A DNA stretch of 64,000 nucleotides, from positions 481,996 through 545,995 of the forward strand of contig KN834769.1 in assembly GCA_000827265.1 (NCBI GenBank), in the 5' to 3' direction. Shown piece after piece: positions 1-11,343 of this stretch. Position 1 is the first letter of the stretch; every line of letters begins with the position of its first letter. The position numbers and the translations under genes were made by a program. The DNA is from Collybiopsis luxurians FD-317 M1 (lineage: Eukaryota; Basidiomycota; Agaricomycetes; Agaricales; Omphalotaceae). The notes beneath the pieces are model-generated. The model saw nothing but the letters and a program-made list of their open reading frames with translations. It did not search any database and had not been told where the DNA came from.

Positions 1-131
1 ACAATGTACATACCAAGAATAATATAAACTCATTGTGTTCAGTGCTGGTGTGAAACATCTTTAGCTCAGTATAGCTAATCTTAGGAGCTCAACATACTGA
101 GCCTCTATTCACCACTACCAGAGTGGTTACA
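1..131 (+). repeat. 5' LTR, last 131 bases
   Basis: It matches 10851-10981 with five differences, all transitions, and ends in CA after GAGTGGTTA. The first part of this LTR lies upstream of the window. Confidence 0.9.
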
Positions 132-207
132 CTTTTTTGAACATCGAGAAATCATACGATTCTTGGAGTCAAACATTACTGTCCGTTAGGAACTCCCCAG
201 ACCTGTC

Positions 208-262
208 CTCGAAATTCAATTCGAGAACTCCATTTCTCATCTAGAATTTATCCTAATTCTAG
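208..262 (+). other. Two hairpins in the gypsy leader
   Basis: CTCGAA (208-213) pairs with TTCGAG (220-225). CTAGAATT (241-248) pairs with AATTCTAG (255-262) across a six-base loop. Both lie between the 5' LTR and the gag start, where packaging or primer signals are expected. Confidence 0.5.
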
Positions 263-340
263 AAATAGTTCCTGCCTTCTATACGAAGAACAGCACACGG
301 GAACGGTCACAGGTGCATGGGACAAGGAACACGTAACATC

Positions 341-3300
341 ATGAAAGCTGAGCTTCAATGACAAGTTGAAGACCTTAAGAGGCAATTGGCCAAGCGTGAC
401 CAACAAATGAGGATACCCAGTGAGAATTCCTCGCAGGGACCCCCTTCCACAATGCCTGACAATGGCATGGCATTTGGGAGCATTACGGGCGCCAACCAGG
501 ACCCAAGTAACACACTCAATGCAGACATACAACTGCATAGATCACCCACAGAGCCTGGTGAAATACGTGAAACAGCTCCTCCACAAGACAGAGGAACAAA
601 GTCCATGGATGAAGGTACCAACCACAGCTCCCCCCTACTGGACAAAGTATCCAGAAATAAGGGAAAAGAACGTGAGGCTGAAATGGTATCAGACTCACGA
701 GGCCAAATCCTTGAGCTTAGACCTCTATTGTTTTCACCCTTGCAAGAGGTAGAAAACATAGCGGAGAAAACTCCCAAAATGGAAGTTGGGAGTAGCTACC
801 ACATATCTCCACACAGTCTGGGTAGTGTTAACAAACACCCAGACACAGTAGCTACGCTACTGTCTATCATGCAGCAACAGCAAGCACAATTGCAAGCTGA
901 CATGAATGCATCCATGAAACTATTCATGGACAGTCAAGCTGAAAAAGCTCGACAGCAGAACAATGAGTTGTGGAAACTTGTGAGTATGCTCCTACCTAAT
1001 GCCAAGGAAGAGGTGGAGCAGGAGATACTCCATACCCCACCACAGCAGCCCCCTACAAAGGCTACTGACACACAGAAAAATGTAGCTGAACATGCTACCA
1101 ATGTTCAAGTGCCAATTACACTAGAACAGGGGAAAGTAGCCGAAAAGACTACGAATGTCCAAGCTCCAGTTGAGCAAGGAACAACAAATCCCAAATCAAG
1201 CCAGTGGGGTAATGATATAGTCCGACTGACTACCATGTACATTTACCTGAATGGACGGACATACAACGAAATGGTCAATGACCCTTGTTTTGTCCGAATC
1301 CCAGGATGCACCTGAGACACTGGACAACCCCTGTCCTTTCAAGACAGAGCAGTCAGCCAAACCTTGAGAGGCTGGCGCGACAAGACTGATGGTGCTGTGG
1401 AATGGCACAACCAGAATATTGAGTTCACAAAAGAGGGACTTAGCTGGTCCGCATACGAATGAGGGACTGTCAAACAGGAACCTCCCAACTCCTCCCCTAG
1501 GAGTAACCGGGGACCTGATACCCACCTGATGCAACCAGTGCGTGGATCAGGGTTAGTCACCTCTGGAAACCCAGGAGGAGACGATGGTGATGAGTCAGAT
1601 AGTTCATCCGACAGTTCCTTCGACGAATTCAGACTGTCAGAAGGAAAGCGGAGTCGAACTCCATGGCTAAGGGACAGGGGTGACCCAGACCCTAGCTCAT
1701 TGTCTAGTTCATCAGAATCAGACGGAGGTCATTCAAGACAAGTAGAACCGAATGACAAATGAAGATCCAAGAAGGATCAATGTAGGCGCAAAGAAAAGAA
1801 ACACCGAACAGTTAAATTAGCCTGCAAACTAGCTAACGTACTCGACAACTCTGGTCGAGCAGAGTGGAATGAAAGGATCCACAAACAGCTCTGCAATATA
1901 ATGCGGGAGCATCTAACAAAAGTACTCCCTGCTATAGAAGGGATAAAGTCGGTGAAGATCAACCCTCCTGACACATACAATGGCACAGCTGACATTGACA
2001 TATTCAAACAATGGCTTGTTTGAGTACTCAACTGGTTAATCATAAACCAATTAACTGGAAACAATCTGGGAGAATACCAGATCATAGTCCTAGAATCCAT
2101 GCTCTCAGGATGTGTCAAGATTTGGTATTCCGACCAAGTCTTAGGTCCACATTGTACCAAGACGAGGTGGACATTTCCTGACATTATAATCAGGATATTC
2201 CGGCACTTTGTGCAGGATACAGCCTTCGAACAAGCTGAAAGCAAATGGTGAGCTGTAAAGTATAATGCCAAGGATGGTATATGGGAATTCTATACCAATC
2301 TACACTGCAACGCTGCAAGGTTGATGGTCCCACCATCAACTGCGATCTTTTGAGACCGCTTTGTTAGAGGACTTCCTCTAACTTACATCTTGTACATGCA
2401 AGAAAAAGGAGTCTCCCCCGAGACTGCAAAAATACTTGACATAGTCAAGTGTATCCAGTGCAAGGAAGAGAAAGACGCGCTTCAGCCCAATGTTGTTGCC
2501 ACAAAAGGCAACTACTCTGTGAGCCCCTATACTGGAGCCCAGCCCAGCCTATCACGAACACGATGGCACAAAGTTGGAAGTGGGTACAACCAACCCACCA
2601 TCAAAACAAGTGCTACTACAGGCAGCTCAAGTTACATTCACCATAATGCAGCTATGTTGGTACCGACGGAGCATTGGAAGGGGTCTCCCAAAGCACAAAC
2701 CAAGGGAAACATTAATCAGGCATCGGATGAACCCAGAGCAAAGAAGCTCTGCTATGGATGTGGCAAAGAAGGTCATTTTGCCAAAGATCCCATTTGCGAG
2801 CGCTATGGGAAGCCGAGCCTCTTCGCTATTAGGGATGAGGAAGGATTCGTCGTCCCAGAAGATGACCCCAGCAGTGGGCAAGTCAACTCTGATACTGGAG
2901 TAAATGCATCAAATGAAGCATTTACAGTGCCCGAAGTGGAGGATTCCTGGGGCACTAATCCCACTGACCCAGAATCAGCAGGGGAATACGAACTTGAAGA
3001 GTTCGAAGAGTACATGGGAGATATGTACTATACTAGCTCTGAGGAATATCTTGGAGCTATGTACATAGCAGATGTCCCTGACCCAGAAGGACCTGCTACT
3101 AGTTCTCATTCCACAAGAACAACTCCGGTAACCAGTCCGGAGCTATGTTCCATATCTCTTAATGAGAACCCACCTGCACTGCAAGATGTCTCTGAATTGG
3201 AAGACAAATCGGGATGGCCAATCGTGGATGATCGATCGGGTGATTCCAAAGATGATGGCAAAGACTCCATCATCCTACACAATCATAACAATTTCCCATC

Positions 3301-3697
3301 AAGGAAATACAGTCAGAATAGTAAAACTGACCTTCCTGTCCTCAGAGATCTCCCCAACACCTGTTGGGAAGATTCTCAAGAACAATGTGCAGATACGGGA
3401 ACTGCACTTGTCCCTGAATGGGACAATGTCCGAGCTAATGGCTCAGACGACACCAACTCAGCGAAGGAATATGCTGATGACAAACTATACCTTTCTGCCA
3501 TAGGTGACGGCAAAGGGAACAATGTGAGAAAGGTCAGCATCAACCTCCTGAAATCCTCACAAAAAGTGAAATGCCCAGAAAGGGGTTCACCTGATGAACA
3601 TCGGCAAATGACATGTCTCCTAAAATTGGAGGACATACGGCTCATGTCATGTTTGACTCGGGCAGCTCTATTGATGCAATCAGCCCACACTTTGTGA
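341..3697 (+). pseudogene. gag: gag of the gypsy element, broken by TGA codons
   Basis: Frame 2 is open from the ATG at 341 except for TGA at 359, 1313, 1460, 1760, 2021, 2249 and 2351. The N-terminus is a charged coiled coil (QVEDLKRQLAKRD). A retrotransposon gag domain follows at about 1960-2400, with PPDTYNGTADIDIFKQWL as its opening. A nucleocapsid-like zinc knuckle, CYGCGKEGHF plus a shifted last Cys, lies at 2748-2797. It has six instead of four residues before the final Cys, so it may be damaged. An acidic tail runs to 3697. Capsid proteins of this kind package the element RNA. Pol lies in frame 1, which implies a minus-one shift somewhere near 3560-3690 in the intact parent. Confidence 0.85.
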
Positions 3698-6600
3698 ATG
3701 CTTGTAGCATCAAAGTGTTCGAGCTCGAAAGCCAAGAACATCTACAGCTCGACACTATTGGTAGCTGAGCTAAATTTGAATTTGGAACCTGGTCCCCTGT
3801 CACTGTAGGGGAGACAAATGTCGATACATGGTGGGATGTAGTAAATGTCGACAAATATTCAGGTATAATTGGTTCCCACTGGATGCGAAGGAACAAGATA
3901 GTCCTAGACTACATTCGTGACCTTATCATCATCAATGGTCACCAAATCCCTGCATTAACTGCAAAAGAGGATGCTGCTCAACTCTCTTGCCGCATGGCTA
4001 TGAGAAGAGCAGAGCAGAACAATTCAGTTCAACATAAAGACAATGTCAAACCATCAGAGTCCACCATCTGACTACGAACATTACGCGAAGTCAATGAATG
4101 AGCCAAAAAGGAACACTTCGCACCCATGGTGGAAAATGTCCTCGATAAAGAGGACATTTGTACTGAATTACATTGCATAGCTTGGTCACTACCACCTGGT
4201 TCACCAGTGGTCATAAGACAAATACATCCAGACAAGAGTCTGGACATACACCCAGATTACCTGGACAACTGTGTGGAACTCATACAAGAGTTTTCATGTG
4301 CATTTAACCCAAAAACAGGGAAAATGCATGTGGGGAAGGGTATCGAGGTACTAAACTCAATTAGAAATTCTTCCCCCACCAAGCCTCCTTTTGAAGAAGA
4401 CACATCCTCTGAAGAAGAGGAACTGTTCGACAAAGATCACAAAATCCTAGAAGAACTGGGTATATTGGAACCAGGCACATATCTGGATCCAAAGGCTCAG
4501 AATTTTGAATATATCAAATCTGAGCATGTTCTCAATCTGAGAGACTGACTCTGCATCATACACTTCAACAGGAGACGCCGACAAGTACCCACATCCCGCA
4601 ATAAAAAGGGACTAGCTCGCAAGAAATGAGCAGGGCACACTTCTACTCGTAGAAGCAAGTTCAGAGCCAAGCCAGCTGAACTATTGTTCTTCCCAATCAA
4701 TGAGACTGAATTGGAAGAACAGTCTGGAACAGTGAAATACACTAACACAGACATTCCCCGACTCCGCACAAAGTGGATCAAGGAATACAAAGACATCCTA
4801 GCTGGAGTCCCAGAAACACTCCCTTCCCTAAGGGAGATCAATCATCGAATACAACTGATCAATGAAAACAAGAGGTATAATTATTATATGCCCCATTGTC
4901 CCGACAGCCTAAAAGTACAACTGTCTGAAAAACTCAAGAGATATTCTCAAGCACAGTGGTGGGTTAGTACCACCATGCCACAAGCAGCCCCTATGCTGTG
5001 TATTCCCAAAAAGAATGGAAAAATCCACACCATAGTCGATTACCAACAGCAGAATGAAAACACTGTCAAGGATGTTACACTGTTCCCTGACCAAGACCAT
5101 ATCCGGCCTGATGTCGCAAGACACAAATATCAATCCAAGATTGATATGTCAGATGCTTATGAGCAAATCTGACATGAACTCAATGATGTAACAAAGTTGG
5201 CATTTGCTAGCATCTTTGGTACTTATGTTAGCAATGTCATGATGCAGGGAGATTGCAACGCTCCAGCAACCTTCCAACACATCATGACACACATATTCAG
5301 AGACCTCATTGGCTGCTGCATACATGTTTACCTAGATGATATATTCATTTTCAGTGATTCCATTGAGGATCATGAAAAACACCTCAAAATGGTGTTCGAG
5401 AGGTTGAAAACACAACAATTCTACCTCAAGAGTGAAAAATGTGAGTTATACGCAGACTCACTCGACTGCCTCAGTCATCTCATCAATGACAAGGGTGTCC
5501 ATGCTGACATGGACAAAATGCAGAAGATTCAGGAGTGGAGAACTCCACAAAACTTCAATGATGTCCAAAAGTTCCTTGGACTTGTCCAATATCTATCTGT
5601 GTACATGTCTGATGTTGCAGTATATACTGGACCACTGTTGATTATGTGTCAAAACAATGACCCTTTTATATGGCTCCCGTTCCACGAAACTTGTTTCCAG
5701 AACATCAAGAGGATGGCAGCAACGAGCTCCATCCCAGTCCTAAAACCAATTGATCCCAGAACTGGAATACCCATATGGGTCATATGCAATGCCTCCAGCT
5801 CAGGAGTGGGGGCATACTATGGACAAGGCCCAAGCTGGAAAGAATGCCGACCTGCTGGGTTCATGTCCAAAAAGTTCACTGCTGCGCAGATGAACTACCG
5901 AGTCTTCAAACAAGAGACTCTAGCCATTTTGGAAGCCCTCCTTCAATGGGAGGACAAGCTAATTGGCTATAGAGTTCACATTGTCACTGACCATGAAGCT
6001 CTAATGTTCTTCAAGACCCAGAGGAACTTGAATAACCATCAAACCAGATGGATGGAATATCTATCCAGGTTTGACTTTGACATTCGTTATGTCAAAGGGT
6101 CCACGAACCATGTAGCAGATGCATTGTCTCGCTACTACAAATCTGACCTACCCAAGGAGACTCACCTGTGTAATGACTATGTCAGTGCAGATAGCTGTCT
6201 CGATAAACATCAAGATGATCTGTCAGATGCTTGGATTACTGAACTAACCTCTGAGCAACTAACCCTACTGTGAGAAGAGGTAGAAATCCGGGACAAAGAA
6301 GTGCGAGAGCATGCAGAGATGAACGAACCTTCACCTGTCATCATATCCAAGGATGACAACCTAACTGTCGCGCACTCTAGAGAACATGGTTTGGAACCAA
6401 AGCCTATAATGCTAGGCCCCGACAACTTCCCCAAAGAAGTACACCAGCTATCAAAAGTCAACCCATTGTTGTCCAAAATACTGGACAACCAACAGGACCA
6501 TTCACAATTCGAAGTAGTGGATGGTATGATCTACTCTTGCAATCGAGGAGGCGAGAGTGTTTTGTGTATTCCCAAAGGGAAGACAAAGGGAGGAAAGTCC

Positions 6601-7908
6601 CTTAGGGGACTAATCCTCGAACAAGCTCATGAAGCAATAGGACATTTCGGTGAGCAACATACCTCTGACTACATTAGACAGTGGTACTGGTGGCCCCAAA
6701 TTAACAGGGACACAGAAAAATTTTGCAAATCTTGCATGACTTGCCAATGATCTAAGGCTTCAAACTTAAAGCCTGCGGGAAAACTACATCCCCTACCCAT
6801 CCCAAAATGCCCTTGGGAATCCATAGGCATGGACTTCATTGGGCCATTCCTGTCTGCAAGGGGATACAACTACCTCTGGGTAGTCATCTGTAGACTGACT
6901 TCACACCTACATCTTGTGCCAGTAACTACGGCCACTACTGCTGTAGAACTAGCACATCTCTTCTTAAAAGAAATTGTACGCCTACATGGTTTACCAAAAT
7001 CAATTGTCTCAGATTGAGACTCAAAATTCACTTCACAATTCTGGCGTGAAGTACATCGTCTTCTTGGAACTAAACTCCTTATGTCAACTTCATACCATCC
7101 CCAGATGGATGGTGTTACTGAATGAGCAAATCGCTCAGTAACTCAAGTCCTCCGATCTGTGGTACAGGCAGACCAAAAGGATTGGATTGACAAACTTCCT
7201 ATGATGGAATTTGCATTCAATGCAAGCATAAATGAAGCCACTGGCTTCGCTCCATTTGAACTGGATGGAGGGTACATGCCATCCATGATACGTGAATTAC
7301 CAGCAGGGACCATCATGTTACCAGGAGTGCACTATTTTGCCAAACAGGCAATAAAACATCTGGCCAATGCACACAATGCCATCATTGAGGCGCGTGTCTT
7401 CCAGACACATTGGTCTAACAGCCATTGCAGAGATGAACCTCATATTAAAGTCAATGACCTTGTCTACTTGATGACAAAAAACCTTGCCCTCCTGAAAGGA
7501 AGAGCAACCAAACTCCTACCAAAATATGTAGGACCTTACCCTGTAACAGGGATTGTAGATGGAAAATCCATCTACGAACTTGGCCTACCCACAGAGCTGA
7601 TGAAGCGAGGGATATATAACAAATTTCATGCATCTTTACTTTGCCCCCATCACACCAATGATGACAAATTGTTCCCCTCAAGATCCATGGCTGAACCATA
7701 TGACTTCGGGGAACCAGTCAATGTGGAATGGACCATAGATGACATTATTGGCCATCAGTGGCACAGTCAAAAGATATTGTTCCATGTATTATGGAACCTG
7801 GGTGACACCACGATCGAACCCTACAGTACCTGTAAAGACCTCACTGCCTTAGACAGGTACCTCGCACTCAAGGGTGTAACTGACTGGCGCCAGCTACCCC
7901 GAAGGTAA
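3598..7908 (+). pseudogene. pol: pol polyprotein of the gypsy element, broken by TGA codons
   Basis: Frame 1 runs to a natural TAA at 7906. In order it shows an aspartic protease (VMFDSGSSIDAI near 3646-3680), reverse transcriptase with YLDD near 5330, RNase H (starting near WVICNASSSGVGAYY at 5776) and integrase. The integrase has an HHCC zinc-binding region (HEAIGHF ... CKSCMTC) and a DDE core (MDFIGPF, IVSD, then GVTE). Stops are TGA at 3766, 4069, 4099, 4546, 4627, 5170, 6271, 6748, 7015 and 7123. Several fall where the family has arginine: CQ-R-SK, SD-R-DSKF, TE-R-ANR and EQI-R. Apart from these codons the frame is intact, so decay is recent or is dominated by a single mutation type. Confidence 0.93.
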
Positions 7909-8088
7909 ATTACCTTCTGTTGATCCGGTACCTGATAAGACCAGAACAACACTAACAGAATTGGATCCCGTTAATTAATATCAGCATGCAATGCCAAATA
8001 ACAGGGCAGTCACATGACCCATGAGAATATTAAAATTTCACTATTCCCACTGATTGTGTTCTGCCAATGTTATCGTTAACACAGTAAC

Positions 8089-10621
8089 ATGGCATCTCAG
8101 CAACCTAACACGCCCATGAACACCGGCTCTTCAAGCCAGTTCCCTGCCTCAGTGGGAACACAATACCTCCCCGGTACACTGGGACCAAATTATCACCCTG
8201 CTCATGCGGGGTTTAACACGTATCCTGCACCAACAGGATACACCATGTATTCTCCCTCAGGGGGATACCACATCGGTTCGGCACAGGCTGGACCCATTTC
8301 TGCACCCACAGGAACTTTATATGACACCACTGCCATGGGTCATACCATATCTTCGGCTTCTGTGAACCAATATGCATCACCCACATTCACGGGCCAACTT
8401 TATCATCCCGTTCCGGCAGGATACAATCTTGTTGCAATGCTGCCTCCGGCTCAAGCAACTTCTTCGGGAGGAGGAGGAACCCATCAAGGTAACCCCTCCA
8501 ACCAAGAAAATCCCAAATTCATGGTACATCGTTACTGTGAACTGCTGTCGCACAAGAAAGATGGCCATGGCCACTCGTGCAGCAAATGTGACACATACAT
8601 TGCACATCTAATCAGTGAAGACAGTACCACTGAATTCACTGATATCCTCAAAAAGAGGAACAAGGTGATCACCGCCCCCCTGCAGGAGAAGATCACTACC
8701 CTCCAAACACAAATTGCATCCTTGGAGGAAATTCAGCAGTTACAAACAACTGCCTACCAGCAATGACTGGACACTGCATTGGCCAGAGCCATACAGCTAG
8801 AATATCTTCTCAAGGAGGAGAAGAAAACATCCGAGCGCTGGAAGGACCAAGCACTCAGAAAGGAGGAAGAAGAGGGGGTTGAATTGGACAATGAGTCCAT
8901 CGATCGTATGCAAATTGACCAGCCCAAGAGGTCCCACAAGGGCAAAGAACAGGTGGATCCACTGATCCCCTTTCACCCATCATCCTCATCCAAGACAACT
9001 ACACTAGAGCAGAGGTTCACCGATGCCCCAGTCGCCGAACGAATGGGATCTCTGATCCCAGAACAGCGACAAGGCTCTAAAAGCCTCAGATTCATCGAAG
9101 AAACCTCTCTGACCACACCCCCCTCATTTTGTGGAGTCAAACGTTGGAGACACTACAGCGCATCCGACGTAGAATTAGATCCACGTTCTGCCAAACCACC
9201 TATCCGATACGACAACAAAGTTGCATCTGGATCCCCTTCCTCCACTGCCAAACTTCTACCACCCAAGAAACTTCCGGAATATGAAGTTTCTGACAAGAGT
9301 GAACCTGAAAACACAGGCCACAAACTTGTTGGCAAAGCACGTCACCAACAGAACGCTATCAACTGTGCAGCCCAGAAAGCCTTGAAGGACAAGGCAATCT
9401 GTGCAGGCCTCATTCTGAAGGCAAAAGCGAAACAGAAGAGTAAGAAAGAGTTCAATCCCATCAGAGGGGAGAGAACATTCTCACAAATGTCCATGCCTTC
9501 CTCTATGGAAGAATGGACCAAAATTTGCAGTTACCTCAATAACTACAAAAGTTTTCAGGGAGCTAAGCACCCCTACCGACTACTGTCGGAATTTGTCATG
9601 TTTCGACGACGGTTCTTGAAAAAGGACCCCGGCCTCCTGACAGATGTTCAGAAGGCCATGGTGGCTTTCAACAACTTCCCTCCCTGGTTTGAGGAAAAGA
9701 AGAAGGCTATTGAGGAATTCAATCCAATGTCTTCTATGAGGAAGACCAAAGAGGCTCCTGTCTCAAACAATGTCCAACAAAGTGGACCCAGCAACATCTC
9801 CGCTCAGGAAGCCACTAATGTCACAGAGGACTATCTCTCTGATGGTGCCCAAATCTAGCTCGATAGACTGGAACCCACCATTGATATTCCCTTCACCATA
9901 AGAATGGGGAAATCAACCTATCCTTTGTTTGGAAAACCTGCTGGACTACCATCCGAGGGTGCTTCAGTTGAGGATTGGGGATTGTACTGCCTCAAGTACT
10001 CCAAGGTTCTCTGGAATATCAGTGACTACGAATGAAAGTAGTCCCCTGACCATCAATCTGCGACTTGTACACAGATTGAAATTTGTTACACAAATGCTCC
10101 CCAACGCTCCACAGAGCCCTGACAGAGAGATAGTGTTCTTCTGCCTGTTGATCCAGTACATAATGGATCCAGATGTGTACTCAGCCAGTCTCACTGACTG
10201 GAGAGTTACTGTTGCTGATTCGCAATGGATTATGCCGTTTCCCAATGAGGATCGGTATTACACTGACCAGGGCGTGGTCAAATACCTTGCAAAAGCAGGG
10301 ATCACTGGTCGCAAACTAGGCAACGCTGCACTTTTTGCAGTGCGTTGGTTGACAGAATACCAACTACCATCTGGCCCACTCGACACGGAACAAGTGCGGG
10401 AGTGGCTGGACTACTTCTGACAGGAATTCATCCCAAGCAGAGAAGCCAGGGGCCTCCCGTTGGGAGAAGTTGAGAACCACCTCAACATCCAAGGCGAAGT
10501 GATTGCCAGTGCCCATTCATCACACAACAGACCATTGTATGGTTATTCGAAAACCATGCAAGCTCTCCCCTGCCTGAGCGTTTACTACTCGCAGTTCACT
10601 GAAGAAGTTACTGCCGAATAG
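8089..10621 (+). pseudogene. Third open frame of the gypsy element, function unknown
   Basis: A frame opens with ATG at 8089, after the pol stop and before the 3' LTR. It runs in frame 1 with a TGA at 8764 and a TAG at 9856, then continues in frame 2 after a shift at about 10036-10048, with TGA at 10418 and the end at 10619. The first 120 residues are rich in Tyr, Gly and Pro with loose repeats (GYTMYSPSGGYH, AGYN). A Cys/His cluster (HRYCELL ... HSCSKCDTY) and a charged coiled coil follow. The C-terminal 200 residues look globular (for example DWGLYCLKYSKVLWNISDYE). I do not recognise a domain. It has no clear signal peptide or membrane helix, so it does not look like an envelope protein. 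Confidence 0.6.
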
Positions 10622-10665
10622 CAGTAACGGCCATTCTACCACAGATTGACTGGGATCGATCTTGT

Positions 10666-10674
10666 GGGGGAGGG
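10666..10674 (+). other. Polypurine tract of the gypsy element
   Basis: A run of G and A (GGGGGAGGG) lies immediately 5' of the inferred 3' LTR start. This is the usual site of plus-strand DNA priming in LTR retrotransposons. Confidence 0.7.
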
Positions 10675-10981
10675 TGTAGCGGCGGCGCTGTTACTATGCG
10701 TTCTTTCATTAACTCAGACTCATAGACACTGTACCTATATTACATATACATATTTAATACCGATTTAGTACATTCGTTCCCGTGCCTCCCGCCTCTATAT
10801 TTATGTACATTTATTGATTACACTCCTTAGACTTACTTTCATGCCCAAGCACAATGTACATACTGAGAATAATATAAACTCGTCGTGTTCAGTGCTGGTG
10901 TGAAACATCTTTAGCTCAGTATAGCTAATCTTAGGAGCTCAACATACTGAGCCTCTATTCACCACTATCAGAGTGGTTACA
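10675..10981 (+). repeat. 3' LTR, 307 bp, TG...CA
   Basis: It starts with TGTAGCGG directly after the purine tract and ends GTGGTTACA. Its final 131 bases match the start of the window. An AT-rich stretch around 10735-10765 could hold the promoter. The left boundary is inferred from the purine tract and the TG dinucleotide, because the matching part of the 5' LTR is not available. Confidence 0.8.
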
Positions 10982-11057
10982 GCTCACTATATACAGTAGA
11001 ATAGAGTAAAAACAGTAATATATAAAGATGTATTATTTTTACTTATTAACCCTTTAT

Positions 11058-11109
11058 GCAACCTGGGGCAACCTGAGACAACCTAGGACAACCTAGGGCA
11101 CCCTAGGAT
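11058..11109. repeat. Short tandem repeat, about five 10-11 bp units
   Basis: Units close to CAACCTAGGA repeat five times, with small differences, just outside the gypsy 3' LTR. Confidence 0.75.
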
Positions 11110-11343
11110 ATAGGGGTTAGACTGTGGAAATCTAGGTAACCTAAGTACTTGAAGTGTCCTATGCTTCTTAGGTTTCTTGAGGTTGTTATAATTTAACCCC
11201 AAGTTCAAGCTATTTTTCCTGATGAGCCAAAAACCCATCAAGAACAATCTTTCCAGCAGAATCCTGAACATCAATCCTACCATTTCCCCAAATGACCCCT
11301 TTTGGTCCATTGCCAGTAATGACAACAAGTTCATGGCAAAGGA

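Larger units (their letters stand above)
1..10981 (+). mobile_element. Ty3/gypsy LTR retrotransposon, 5' end outside the window
   Basis: Bases 1-131 are nearly identical to 10851-10981, so both are the distal part of one long terminal repeat. Between them lie, in Ty3/gypsy order, gag, protease, reverse transcriptase, RNase H and integrase, followed by an extra open frame. Gag is in frame 2 and pol in frame 1. The internal region carries about twenty in-frame stops, nearly all TGA, so the copy is defective. A purine tract (10666-10674) sits directly before the 3' LTR. The target-site duplication cannot be tested because the 5' boundary is not in the window. Confidence 0.95.

Noticed and set aside
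341..7908. TGA as a sense codon (altered code or read-through) in the gypsy element
   Set aside because: Host genes in the same window use TGA as a normal stop, for example TPT1, RPL10 and WC-1, and no special signal follows the TGA codons. CpG decay explains them better.
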